A program made the translations under genes and the position numbers. A model generated the notes under the pieces. The model was not told where the DNA came from. It saw nothing but the letters and a program-made list of their open reading frames with translations, and made no database searches. A DNA stretch of 64,000 nt, taken from assembly GCF_000745345.1 (NCBI RefSeq), contig NZ_JQNR01000005.1, positions 4,650,001 to 4,714,000 of the forward strand, written 5' to 3'. Origin of the DNA: Actinacidiphila yeochonensis CN732 (GTDB lineage Bacteria > Actinomycetota > Actinomycetes > Streptomycetales > Streptomycetaceae). Shown in pieces: positions 44,603-53,126 of this stretch (position 1 is its first letter; each line of letters opens with the position of its first letter).

Positions 44603-46171
44603 ATGCCCGCACGATCCGCCACCCGTCGTCCTCGCACACCCTCGCGACCCCTGCGGCGGGGCACCCGGACCGCGGCCGCTGCCGCCGCCCTCGCCGCCCT
44701 GCTCGCGCCCGCCCTCAGTGCCTGCGGCTCCGAGGCGACGGCGTCCGCCGGCGGCGCCACGCTGAAGTGGGCCTCCTCGTACTTCCCCGCCCACTGGGAC
44801 CCGGTGGTCTCGGGCAGCGGCGCGCAGTTCCGCGAACTCGGCCTCGTCTATGCCTCGTTGACGCGCACCGACGCGAACGGCAACGCCGTGCCCGACCTCG
44901 CCAGCGGCTGGACGTACGACAAGGCCGGCACCCAGGTCGTCTTCCACCTGCGGCCCGGACTGAAGTTCAGCGACGGGCAGCCCGTCGACGCCGTCGCCGT
45001 CAAGGACGCGATCGACCGGGCCAAGAAGCAGAAGAACTCGGCGCTCTTCGGCGACCTGACCTCGATCGCCTCGGTGACCGCCGACGGCCTCGACGTCGTC
45101 GTCCACCTGGACCAGGTCGATTACCAGATACCCCAGCTGCTGGGCGAGCGCGTGCTCCAGATCGCCAGTCCGAAGGCCGCCGCCGACCCCGTCAAGCTGG
45201 ACCAGAACCCCGTCGGCGCGGGGCCGTTCATCGTGCAGCAGGTCATCCCCGGCACCCGTGCGGTCCTGCGCAAGAACCCCGACTACTGGGACGCCAAGGA
45301 CATCCACATCGACAGCGTCGTCCTCACCTCCGCGCCCGACGTGGCGACCGTCGTCTCCGGACTGCGCACCGGCGTCTACAACTTCGCCGACATCGCGCCC
45401 AGCCAGGCGCAGGCGGCGAAGAAGGCCGGACTCGACGTCTTCGTCCAGCCCGGCTACAACGCCTCGAACATCAGCATCAACGTCAACAAGGCGCCGTTCA
45501 CGAACAGCAAGGTCGTCGACGCCGTCCGATACGCCGTCAACCGGCAGGAGTTCGTGGACAAGCTGACCTTCGGCTACGGCCAGGCCACCGACCAGCCCTT
45601 CCCCAAGGGGTACGCGGCCTACGACCCGAAGTCCGCCGACGCCTACCCCTACGATCCGGCGAAGTCCGAGAAGCTGCTGGCCCAGGCGGGCTACAAGCCC
45701 GGCCAGATCAAGCTCGACCTGGTGATCCCCGCGCCCGATCCGCAGGCCGAGATCGTCCAGTCGCAGCTGGCCAAGGTGGGCATCACCGTCAAGATCAGCG
45801 TCGACAAGAACTGGGCCACCCCGTTCTTCGACAAGGACCTCGCCTTCTCCCTCTACAGCACCACCGGCCGGGACTCCGCCGTGCAGACGCTCACCGCCCA
45901 CTTCGGCCCGGACGGCCCGCTGAACCTCAGCTCGCCCTACGAGCCGGCCGGATTCGAGGCCGCCGTGGCGAAGGTCCGGCGCACCCCGCTGGACTCGCCC
46001 GACTACCCGGCCGTCCTGCAGGCCGCCACCCGCACCGGGCTGCGGAGCCGGGCGCTGGTCTTCACCTACTCCTCGCCCAACCTCTACGCCCAGAGCCCGT
46101 CGATCTCCGCCCTGCCGAAGAACCCGGGCCACATCGACTGGACCGGCGTCACGATCACGGGCGGGCACTGA
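44603..46171 (+). CDS. ABC transporter substrate-binding lipoprotein (SBP_bac_5)
   Basis: This 522-aa extracytoplasmic binding protein has a lipoprotein signal (TRTAAAAAALAALLAPALSAC, lipid Cys41). The mature part matches dipeptide/oligopeptide/nickel-type receptors: VFHLRPGLKFSDGQPVDAVAVKDAIDRA, NPVGAGPFIV, LRKNPDYWDA and DAVRYAVNRQEFV. Given the monooxygenase and FMN reductase downstream, the ligand may be an organosulfur compound rather than a peptide. It is the first gene of a five-gene importer. Confidence 0.9.
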   Translation: MPARSATRRPRTPSRPLRRGTRTAAAAAALAALLAPALSACGSEATASAGGATLKWASSYFPAHWDPVVSGSGAQFRELGLVYASLTRTDANGNAVPDLASGWTYDKAGTQVVFHLRPGLKFSDGQPVDAVAVKDAIDRAKKQKNSALFGDLTSIASVTADGLDVVVHLDQVDYQIPQLLGERVLQIASPKAAADPVKLDQNPVGAGPFIVQQVIPGTRAVLRKNPDYWDAKDIHIDSVVLTSAPDVATVVSGLRTGVYNFADIAPSQAQAAKKAGLDVFVQPGYNASNISINVNKAPFTNSKVVDAVRYAVNRQEFVDKLTFGYGQATDQPFPKGYAAYDPKSADAYPYDPAKSEKLLAQAGYKPGQIKLDLVIPAPDPQAEIVQSQLAKVGITVKISVDKNWATPFFDKDLAFSLYSTTGRDSAVQTLTAHFGPDGPLNLSSPYEPAGFEAAVAKVRRTPLDSPDYPAVLQAATRTGLRSRALVFTYSSPNLYAQSPSISALPKNPGHIDWTGVTITGGH

Positions 46172-46172
46172 G

Positions 46173-47246
46173 ATGGCGACCCCACCGGCAACCGGCCTTC
46201 CCAGGAAGGACGTCGCGGCGCCAGGCGAGGCGACGGCCCGCCCCGCCCGGGGCAACCCGACCAGCGGCGGCTCCAGGACCGGGCGGGTCCTCCGCCGCGC
46301 GGCCGGAGCCGTGCTGCGGCCGGCGGCGATCGTCGTCCCGGTCTTCGTGGTCGCGACCTTCGCCACCTTCGCGCTGCGCGCGCTGAGCGGGCTCAGCCCC
46401 GCCCGGATCCAGCTCGGCGAGGACGCCACCCCCGAGGCCATCCACCGCGTCGAGTCCCAATGGGGCCTGGACAAGCCCTTCCTGACGCAGTACTGGAACT
46501 GGTTCGACGGCGTGCTCCACGGCCACCTCGGCACCAGCTGGGTCAACGGCGCCGACATCTCCACCCTCATCGGGCTCGGCCTCGGGGTGAGCCTGTCCAT
46601 CGCGCTGGCCGCCCTGGTCGTCGGCGTCGTCGCCGGCTCGGCCCTCGGCGCGCTGGCCGCGCTGCGGCACACCACCTGGATCGACCGCGCCGTCACCGGC
46701 TTCACCACCGCGACCTCGGTCATGCCGCCGTTCGTGGTGGGCATCCTCCTCGTCGAGGCGTTCGCGGTCGGGCTGCACCTCTTCCCCTCGGCCGGATACG
46801 TGCCGGCCGCGCAGGGGGTCGGCCCCTGGCTGGCGCACATCACGCTGCCGGCACTCGCGCTCAGCTTCGAGGTCGTCGCCGACGTCGCCCGCCAACTGCG
46901 CACCAGCCTCATCGCGGCCTACCGGCAGAACTACGTGACGGGCGCGCTGGTCCGCGGCCTCGGCGCCCGGCGGGTCTTCTTCGGGCACGTGCTGCGCAAC
47001 GCCTCCGGCCCGGCACTGGCCACCCTGGGCCTGAAGTTCCCGTCCCTGGTGGGCGCGTCCGTGGTGACGGAGTGGATCTTCGGCCTCCAGGGCTTCGGCA
47101 GGTTCGCCAACGACTCGGCCCAGTCCGGGGACGTGCCGGCGGTGCAGGGCGTCCTGGTGGTGTCGATCGCGCTGGTCGTCGGCTTCAACCTGGTCGTCAA
47201 CCTGCTGCTGGCGCGGCTGGCGCCCGCGGCCCGGCGGGGGGTGTGA
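46173..47246 (+). CDS. ABC transporter permease (DppB type)
   Basis: This 357-aa inner-membrane protein has six transmembrane helices and the ABC loop VRGLGARRVFFGHVLRNASGPALATLG (EAA motif). The N-terminal 45 residues are a polar extension. Only one base separates its ATG from the stop of the binding-protein gene. It partners with the next permease. Confidence 0.9.
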   Translation: MATPPATGLPRKDVAAPGEATARPARGNPTSGGSRTGRVLRRAAGAVLRPAAIVVPVFVVATFATFALRALSGLSPARIQLGEDATPEAIHRVESQWGLDKPFLTQYWNWFDGVLHGHLGTSWVNGADISTLIGLGLGVSLSIALAALVVGVVAGSALGALAALRHTTWIDRAVTGFTTATSVMPPFVVGILLVEAFAVGLHLFPSAGYVPAAQGVGPWLAHITLPALALSFEVVADVARQLRTSLIAAYRQNYVTGALVRGLGARRVFFGHVLRNASGPALATLGLKFPSLVGASVVTEWIFGLQGFGRFANDSAQSGDVPAVQGVLVVSIALVVGFNLVVNLLLARLAPAARRGV

Positions 47247-48142
47247 CCGTGGTACGCCGCCTGCTCGCCCTGCGCTCCGGCCGCACGGCCGCCGCCGTCC
47301 TCACCGTGATCGCCCTGCTCGCGATCCTCGGTCCGCTGCTGGCCCCGCACGCCCCGCTGGCCACCAGCGCGCAGACCCTGGCCGGGCCCTCCGGCTCCCA
47401 CTGGCTCGGCACCGACTATCTGGGGCGCGACGTCCTCAGCCGGCTCCTGGACGGCTCCCGGGTCAGCGTGCTCGGCTCGCTCGAAGTGGCCCTGGTGGCG
47501 CTCGGCGCCGGAGCCGTGCCCGGCATCCTGTCGGTGTACCTCGGCCGGGTCTTCGAATGGGTCACGCTGCGGCTGGCCGACACCCTGGTCGCGCTGCCGT
47601 TCCTGCTCTTCGCCGTCGCCGTCATCGCCCTGCTCGGCAACGGGATCACCCAGGCGATGCTGGTCACCGGGGTGCTGCTGGCCCCGCTCTTCTACCGCGT
47701 GGCGCGGGCCGCCACCCTGGCCGTGGCCCGCTCGCCGTACGTGGAGGCGGCGGTGATCTGCGGCGCCTCCGCCGGCTGGGTCGTCCGCCGCCACGTGTGG
47801 GGCAAGGTGCTGCCGCCGATCGCCGTGGCCTTCGCGCAGACCGTGGGCACCGGGTTCACCATCGTCTCCAGCCTGACCTTCCTCGGCATCGGCGTGCAGC
47901 CCCCGCAGGCCACCTGGGGCGGCCTGCTCGCCTCCGACCTGGGCTACCTCAGCTACCAGCCGTGGGCGCCCCTCTTCCCCGCCGCGCTGATCACCGCGAC
48001 GGTCTGGGCGGCCAACCTGCTCGCCGACGCCCTGCGCGACGTCTCCGGCGCGGCGCCCCGAAAGGCGCCCGCCACCGGCCGCGGCACCACACCCGGCGCG
48101 GCCGACGCGCACGACCCCCTGCCCGCGGGAGGGACCCGATGA
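47243..48142 (+). CDS. ABC transporter permease (DppC type)
   Basis: This 299-aa second permease shows the DppC hallmark HWLGTDYLGRDVLSRLLDGSRVSVLGSL after the first helix, and the loop YVEAAVICGASAGWVVRRHVWGKVLPPI. It starts at GTG overlapping the previous stop (GTGA); a GTG two codons later is possible. The C-terminal 35 residues are polar. Confidence 0.9.
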   Translation: MTVVRRLLALRSGRTAAAVLTVIALLAILGPLLAPHAPLATSAQTLAGPSGSHWLGTDYLGRDVLSRLLDGSRVSVLGSLEVALVALGAGAVPGILSVYLGRVFEWVTLRLADTLVALPFLLFAVAVIALLGNGITQAMLVTGVLLAPLFYRVARAATLAVARSPYVEAAVICGASAGWVVRRHVWGKVLPPIAVAFAQTVGTGFTIVSSLTFLGIGVQPPQATWGGLLASDLGYLSYQPWAPLFPAALITATVWAANLLADALRDVSGAAPRKAPATGRGTTPGAADAHDPLPAGGTR

Positions 48143-49059
48143 CGACCCTGTTCCAGACCGGCGCCCCCGACGGGAGCCCCCCGCGGGCCGCCGCCGAGGC
48201 CGCGGGTGAGGCCGCCGCCGCGCCGGCCCCGGTGCCCGACCCCGGCCCGCCCGTGCTCGCCCTGCGCGACGTGCGGATCGGCGACCGTGCCGCCGGCCGC
48301 GAGATCGTCCACGGCGTCGGCTTCGAGCTGACCCCCGGCAAGGCCGTCGGCATCGTCGGCGAGTCCGGCAGCGGCAAGACCCTCACCTGCCGCGCCGCGC
48401 TCGGCATCCTGCCGCCGCCTGTCGAGGTCACCGGCGGCACCGTCGCCATCGCCGGGCGCGACATCAGCGGCCTGACCCCGCGCGAGTGGACCCAGGTGCG
48501 CGGCTCCGCCGTCAGCGCCGTCTTCCAGGACCCGGCCTCCTACCTGAACCCGTCGATCAGGGTGGGCGCGCAGGTCGCCGAGGTGTTCCGGGTCAAGAAG
48601 GGGCTGGGCCGGCGCGAGGCGCGCCGCCGCGCCCTCGACCTGCTGCACGCGGTCCGGCTGCGCGAACCGGAACTCGCCTACGGCCAGTACCCGCACGAGC
48701 TCTCCGGCGGGATGCTCCAGCGGGTGCTCATCGCGGCGGCCGTCGCCGCCGAACCGCGCGTCCTGATCGCCGACGAGGCCACCACGGCGCTCGACGCCAC
48801 CGTCCAGGCCGAGGTCCTCGACCTCCTGGACGACCTGCGCGAGCGGACCGGCCTGGCCCTCGTCGTCGTCTCCCACGACCTGGCGGTGGTCGCCCGGCTG
48901 TGCGACGAGATCCTCGTGATGCGCGACGGCGAGGTGGTCGAGCAGGGCCCCGCACAGCAGGTGCTGCACCAGCCGCGGCACCCCTACACCCGGCTCCTGG
49001 TCGACGAGCACGAGAGCTACGGGCTCGACCGGTTCCGTACCGAGTGGGAGGCGTCATGA
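48139..49059 (+). CDS. ABC transporter ATP-binding protein (DppD type)
   Basis: This 306-aa ATPase has Walker A GESGSGKT, Q-loop VFQDP, signature LSGGMLQR, Walker B VLIADEATTALD and H-loop SHD. The final HPYTRLL is typical of the oligopeptide subfamily. The ATG overlaps the permease stop. The N-terminal 35 residues are Ala/Pro-rich. Confidence 0.92.
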   Translation: MTTLFQTGAPDGSPPRAAAEAAGEAAAAPAPVPDPGPPVLALRDVRIGDRAAGREIVHGVGFELTPGKAVGIVGESGSGKTLTCRAALGILPPPVEVTGGTVAIAGRDISGLTPREWTQVRGSAVSAVFQDPASYLNPSIRVGAQVAEVFRVKKGLGRREARRRALDLLHAVRLREPELAYGQYPHELSGGMLQRVLIAAAVAAEPRVLIADEATTALDATVQAEVLDLLDDLRERTGLALVVVSHDLAVVARLCDEILVMRDGEVVEQGPAQQVLHQPRHPYTRLLVDEHESYGLDRFRTEWEAS

Positions 49060-49964
49060 CCCCGCAGCCGACCGTACGGCCGGTCGCGAGCACCGACCCG
49101 CACCCGAACGCGCACGCGGCGCCGTCCGCGGACGGCGGGGCACCCGCCCCCGTACTGGAGACCGCCGGGCTCGACGTGCACTACGGGCACGGCCGCCGGC
49201 GCCGCCGGGTACTGGACGGCGTGTCGCTCACCGTCGCCGCCGGCGAGACCGTCGGACTCATCGGCGAGACCGGCTCCGGCAAGTCCACCCTCGCCCGCGC
49301 GGCGCTCGGCCTGGTGCGCCCGTCGGCCGGGTCCGTCCGCGTCGACGGCGAGGAGGTCAGCCGGTACGGCGCCCGGCAGTGGCGGGCGCTGCGCCGCCGC
49401 GGGGCGGTCCAGTACGTCTTCCAGGACCCGCTGGGCAGCCTCGACCCCGACCTGCCGGTGATCGACTCGCTGGCCGAGCCGCTGGCCGTGCGCGGCGTGC
49501 CGCGCCGGGAGGCCGCCGAACGCGCCCGCGGCTACCTGGAACGGGTACGGCTGTCCGGCGGCCTCGTGGACCGGCTGCCCGGCGAGCTGTCCGGCGGCCA
49601 GCGCCAGCGGGCCGCAGTGGCCCGCGCGCTGGTGACCGACCCGCGGCTGGTCATCCTCGACGAGCCGGTCAGCGCGCTGGACGCGGCCAACCGCTCCCAG
49701 GTGCTGGAGACGCTGAAGGCGCTGCGCGCCGCCGGCACCGCACTGCTGCTCATCTCCCACGACCTGGGGTCCGTGGCCGGTACCGCCGACCGCGTCGCCG
49801 TCCTCTACCGGGGCGCCCTGGTGGAGTGCGGGCCGGTCGCCGACGTGATCGGCCGGCCCCAGCACCCGTACACCCGGCTGCTGGTCGGATCCGCCCCCAC
49901 GCTGCGCGGCGCCCGCTCCGGCCGCGCCGAACGCGACGCCCTGCGCGCGCTGCTGGACGGCTGA
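49056..49964 (+). CDS. ABC transporter ATP-binding protein (DppF type)
   Basis: This 302-aa second ATPase has GETGSGKST, VFQDPLGSLDP, LSGGQRQRAAVARALV, LVILDEPVSALD and SHDLG. It also ends with HPYTRLLVGSAP. It overlaps the previous gene by 4 bp (ATGA). The importer is thus complete, with one receptor, two permeases and two ATPases. Confidence 0.92.
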   Translation: MTPQPTVRPVASTDPHPNAHAAPSADGGAPAPVLETAGLDVHYGHGRRRRRVLDGVSLTVAAGETVGLIGETGSGKSTLARAALGLVRPSAGSVRVDGEEVSRYGARQWRALRRRGAVQYVFQDPLGSLDPDLPVIDSLAEPLAVRGVPRREAAERARGYLERVRLSGGLVDRLPGELSGGQRQRAAVARALVTDPRLVILDEPVSALDAANRSQVLETLKALRAAGTALLLISHDLGSVAGTADRVAVLYRGALVECGPVADVIGRPQHPYTRLLVGSAPTLRGARSGRAERDALRALLDG

Positions 49965-50089
49965 CCCCGCACCCCGTACTCCCCGCACCCCGTACTCCGC
50001 CGCCCGCCGCGCCGCCGGCGGCCCGACGCACCGACCCCGCCCGGAGCGCCCCCGCGACCCCGGACCGGGCCGACACGAGAGGACCGACC

Positions 50090-51439
50090 ATGACCCGCCC
50101 GTCCCGCACCCTCCACCTCGCGCTGCACCCCTTCGGTGTCGGCGGTCCCGGCCAGCACGGCCTGTGGAAGGACCCGCGCGTGGCGAAGAACGCCAGCATC
50201 GACATCAACTACTACATCCGGCAGGCGCAGGCCGCCGAACACGCCCTGTTCGACGCCCTGTTCATCGTCGACAGCCAGTTCATCAACGCCACCTACCCGG
50301 CCCACTACCTCAACCGGCTGGAGCCGCTGACCCTGCTCTCCGCCGTCGCCACGCACACCCGGCACGTCGGGCTGGTCGGCACCGCCAGCTCGACGTACAA
50401 CTCGCCCTTCAACCTCGCCCGCCGGTTCGCATCCCTGGACCTCATCAGCGGCGGCCGGGCCGGCTGGAACGTCGTGACCAGCTTCGACACCGGCACCTCC
50501 CGCAACTTCGGACTCGACGAGCACCTCGACTACGCCACCCGCTACGGCCGCGCGCTGGAGTTCGTGCAGGTGGCCCGCGGCCTGTGGGACTCCTACGAGG
50601 ACGACGCGTTCCCAGCCGACGTGGAGCGCGGTGTCTTCCTCGACCCGGCCCGGCTGCACGCCCTCGACCACGAGGGGGAGCACTTCAAGATCGCCGGGCC
50701 GCTCAACATCTCCCGCTCCCCGCAGGGCCAGCCGGTCATCTTCCAGGCCGGCGTCTCCGAGGAGGGCCGCGACCTCGCGGCACGGGTCGCCGAGGGCATC
50801 TACGCGCCCGGCGGCAGCCTGGAGCAGGCCCGGGAGTACTACGCCGACGTCAAGCGGCGCACCGCCGCCCACGGACGCGACCCCGAGCACCTCAAGATCC
50901 TCATCCACGGCGCGCCCGTCGTCGCCGCCACCGACGAGGCCGCGCGGCGCCGGGAGCGGGAGATCTTCGACGAGGACACCGACTACGAGCGCAGCCTCGC
51001 GCTGCTCGGACGGTCCTTCGGCGCCTACGACTTCAGCGTCCACGACCCGGACGCGCCCTTCCCGGACGTCGCCCACCTCGCCGAGAAGGGCGGCCGGACC
51101 GGCGCCGCCAAGCTCATCGAGCGCGCGACCGCCGAGAAGTTGACGTTGCGTCAGGTCGTCGAGTCCCTGGCGGCGTTCCGCCGGTCGCCGTTCGTCGGGG
51201 CGCCGGAGACCGTCGCCGACAGCATCCAGAGCTGGTTCGAGGCGGGCGCGTTCGACGGCGTCAACCTGGCCTTCCGCACCACCGAGGACCTCGACCTGTT
51301 CGTCGACGGCGTGGTCCCGCTGCTCCAGAAGCGCGGCCTCTTCCGCACCGAGTACACCGCCGACACCCTGCGCGGCCACCTCGGGCTGCCCGTTCCCGCC
51401 AACCGCCACACCCGCGAGCGCCAGCTCGCGGCCCACTGA
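50090..51439 (+). CDS. NtaA/SnaA/DszA-type FMN-dependent monooxygenase
   Basis: This 449-aa luciferase-like enzyme uses reduced FMN. Markers are the N-terminal LHLALHPFGVGGPG, RLEPLTLLSAVATHTRHVGLVGTASSTYNSPFNLARRFASLD, GGRAGWNVVTSFD and PVIFQAGVSEEGRDLAARVAEGIY. Relatives oxidise nitrilotriacetate, dibenzothiophene sulfone, dimethyl sulfide or similar. Transporter and SsuE-like neighbours make a sulfur-containing substrate most likely. The ATG follows GAGAGGACCGACC. Confidence 0.9.
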   Translation: MTRPSRTLHLALHPFGVGGPGQHGLWKDPRVAKNASIDINYYIRQAQAAEHALFDALFIVDSQFINATYPAHYLNRLEPLTLLSAVATHTRHVGLVGTASSTYNSPFNLARRFASLDLISGGRAGWNVVTSFDTGTSRNFGLDEHLDYATRYGRALEFVQVARGLWDSYEDDAFPADVERGVFLDPARLHALDHEGEHFKIAGPLNISRSPQGQPVIFQAGVSEEGRDLAARVAEGIYAPGGSLEQAREYYADVKRRTAAHGRDPEHLKILIHGAPVVAATDEAARRREREIFDEDTDYERSLALLGRSFGAYDFSVHDPDAPFPDVAHLAEKGGRTGAAKLIERATAEKLTLRQVVESLAAFRRSPFVGAPETVADSIQSWFEAGAFDGVNLAFRTTEDLDLFVDGVVPLLQKRGLFRTEYTADTLRGHLGLPVPANRHTRERQLAAH

Positions 51440-51464
51440 ACCGGCGATGGGGGAGACCGGCACC

Positions 51465-52244
51465 GTGTCCGACACCGTCCAGTACACCGACCACCACGCC
51501 CCCGAGGGGCTGACCGTCCGGGGCACCGTCCTCGTCGTCCCCGGCAGAGGCGAGAGCGCGGCCACCTACCAGCGGCTCGGCCGGCGGCTCGCCGCCGACG
51601 CCTACCACGTCCGGGTGGTCCCGCCCCCGGACCTCGCTGCCGGGCCCCTGGACGTCGCCCTGGACGGGTTCGGCGCCGCACTCGCCGCCGCGGCGGAGAC
51701 CGCGGGACCCGCCGGTCCGGCCCGGCCGCTCGCCGTGCTGGGGGCCGACACCGGGGCACTGGCGACCGCCGCCCTGCTCGCCGGGGTCCGGCCGCCGGCC
51801 GAACTACGGCCCGAAGCGGTCGTGCTGGCCGGGCTGCCCGGCCGGGCCGGCACGACCGCGCCGGCCGGCGGCTGGGAGGAGGAGCTCGACCTGCGCACCG
51901 CCTGCCCCACGCACCGCCGCACCCTCACCGAGGACGCCGACGTGCGCCGCGGCGCGCTCGGCGCCCCCGTCCCCGAGGCGCTGCTCGCCGCCGTGTACGA
52001 CGGCGCCCCCGACGTCCCCGCGCTGCTGCTGGCCGGCGACGCCGACCCGCTCGCCGACCAGGACGCGCTGGGCCGGTGGGCCGCCGAACTGCCGCGCGCC
52101 CGGTTCTCCGTGGTGCGCGGAGGCCACCACGACGTCCTCAACGACGTGCAGCACCGGTCGGTGGCCGCCGAGATCGTCACCTTCCTGGAGACGGTCCGCG
52201 ACGGCCTGGTGCCCGTGGTCACGGTCGCGTCGAGCACCTGGTGA
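51465..52244 (+). CDS. Alpha/beta hydrolase-fold protein
   Basis: This 259-aa protein shows TVRGTVLVVPGRGESAATYQRLGRRLAAD (oxyanion region), PARPLAVLGADTGALATAALL where the nucleophile elbow is expected, LLLAGDADPLADQDALGRWA (acid) and RGGHHDVLNDVQHRS (His). The elbow reads GADTG, so the nucleophile would be Asp, not Ser. GTG 51465 follows GGGGGAGACC; ATG 51447 lacks a ribosome site. It lies between the monooxygenase and the FMN reductase and may process the oxidised product. Confidence 0.72.
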   Translation: MSDTVQYTDHHAPEGLTVRGTVLVVPGRGESAATYQRLGRRLAADAYHVRVVPPPDLAAGPLDVALDGFGAALAAAAETAGPAGPARPLAVLGADTGALATAALLAGVRPPAELRPEAVVLAGLPGRAGTTAPAGGWEEELDLRTACPTHRRTLTEDADVRRGALGAPVPEALLAAVYDGAPDVPALLLAGDADPLADQDALGRWAAELPRARFSVVRGGHHDVLNDVQHRSVAAEIVTFLETVRDGLVPVVTVASSTW

Positions 52245-52329
52245 GCGGCGCCCCGCCGTACGGCCGTACCTGACACCCACCGGCGCCCACCGCCCCGCCG
52301 AACCCGTCAGCCCGATGAAAGGACCTCGC

Positions 52330-52899
52330 ATGGCCGCCATCCTGTCCGTGTCCGCCAGTCCCTCCGCCACCTCCCGCACGGCGCGGCTGCTGCGCCACCT
52401 CGACCAGCGCCTCAGGGACGAGGGCCACGAGGTGACGGCGCTCGACGTGCGCACGCTGCCCGCCGAGGCGCTGCTGGGCGCCGACACCGCGCACCCGGCC
52501 ATCGCCGAGGCCGTCGACCTCTTCGCGCGGGCCGACGGCGTGGTGGTCGGCACGCCCATCTACAAGGCCGCGTACTCCGGCCTGCTGAAGACGCTGCTGG
52601 ACCTGCTGCCCCAGCACGCCCTCGCCGGCAAGACGGTGCTGCCGCTGGCCACCGGCGGCAGCACCGCCCACGTCCTGGCGATCGACTACGCCCTGCGCCC
52701 GGTGCTCAGCTCGATGGGCGCCGGCCACATCGTCCCTGGCTGGTTCACCCTCGACAGGGACATCACCGCCGTGGAAGGCGGCGTCACGGTGGCGCCGCAG
52801 TCCGCGCAGGCCCTGGCCGACGCGGTCGACCGGTTCACGGTGGCCCTGAGCCGGGCCCAAACCCCCTACGGCCAGCCGCAGTTGGCCGCCGCCGGGTGA
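52330..52899 (+). CDS. ssuE: NAD(P)H-dependent FMN reductase, SsuE-like
   Basis: This 189-aa flavodoxin-fold protein has ILSVSASPSATSRTARLLRHLDQRL at the N-terminus and VVVGTPIYKAAYSGLLKTLLDLLPQHALAGKTVLPLATGG, the SsuE/MsuE pattern. It would supply reduced FMN to the monooxygenase two genes upstream. The ATG follows AAAGGACCTCGC. It is the last gene of the sulfur block; a strong terminator follows. Confidence 0.88.
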   Translation: MAAILSVSASPSATSRTARLLRHLDQRLRDEGHEVTALDVRTLPAEALLGADTAHPAIAEAVDLFARADGVVVGTPIYKAAYSGLLKTLLDLLPQHALAGKTVLPLATGGSTAHVLAIDYALRPVLSSMGAGHIVPGWFTLDRDITAVEGGVTVAPQSAQALADAVDRFTVALSRAQTPYGQPQLAAAG

Positions 52900-52950
52900 C
52901 GAGGGGCGGGCTGCGGCCGGTTCCGGGCCGATGGCAGGGGCGTCGCCCGC

Positions 52951-52988
52951 CGGTGAAGTGCGGTGAAGTGCGGTGAAGTGCGGTGAAG
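52951..52988. repeat. 10-bp tandem repeat downstream of ssuE
   Basis: Three perfect copies of CGGTGAAGTG and most of a fourth lie between ssuE and its terminator. It is a simple repeat, likely variable in copy number. Confidence 0.75.
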
Positions 52989-53058
52989 GCCGGCGGCAGC
53001 GGCGGATGTGACGAGCCGTCAGGTCGATGTGGGAGCCCTGCTCCCGGCCGCACGCGGT

Positions 53059-53100
53059 GAGGTCCGGGAACGGCGGAGGTGCCCGCCGTTCCCGGACCTC
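53059..53100. terminator. Perfect 18-bp-stem bidirectional terminator
   Basis: GAGGTCCGGGAACGGCGG at 53059-53076 pairs with 53083-53100 without mismatch around a 6-nt loop. It sits between the convergent ssuE and efflux-pump genes and can stop both. Confidence 0.85.
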
Positions 53101-53126
53101 GTCCGCGCCTCCGCGCGACCGAGGGG

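Noticed and set aside
49965..50089. Boundary between the ABC genes and the monooxygenase as an operon break
   Set aside because: The 125-bp gap has no clear terminator stem and the functions fit together, so I kept them as one block.
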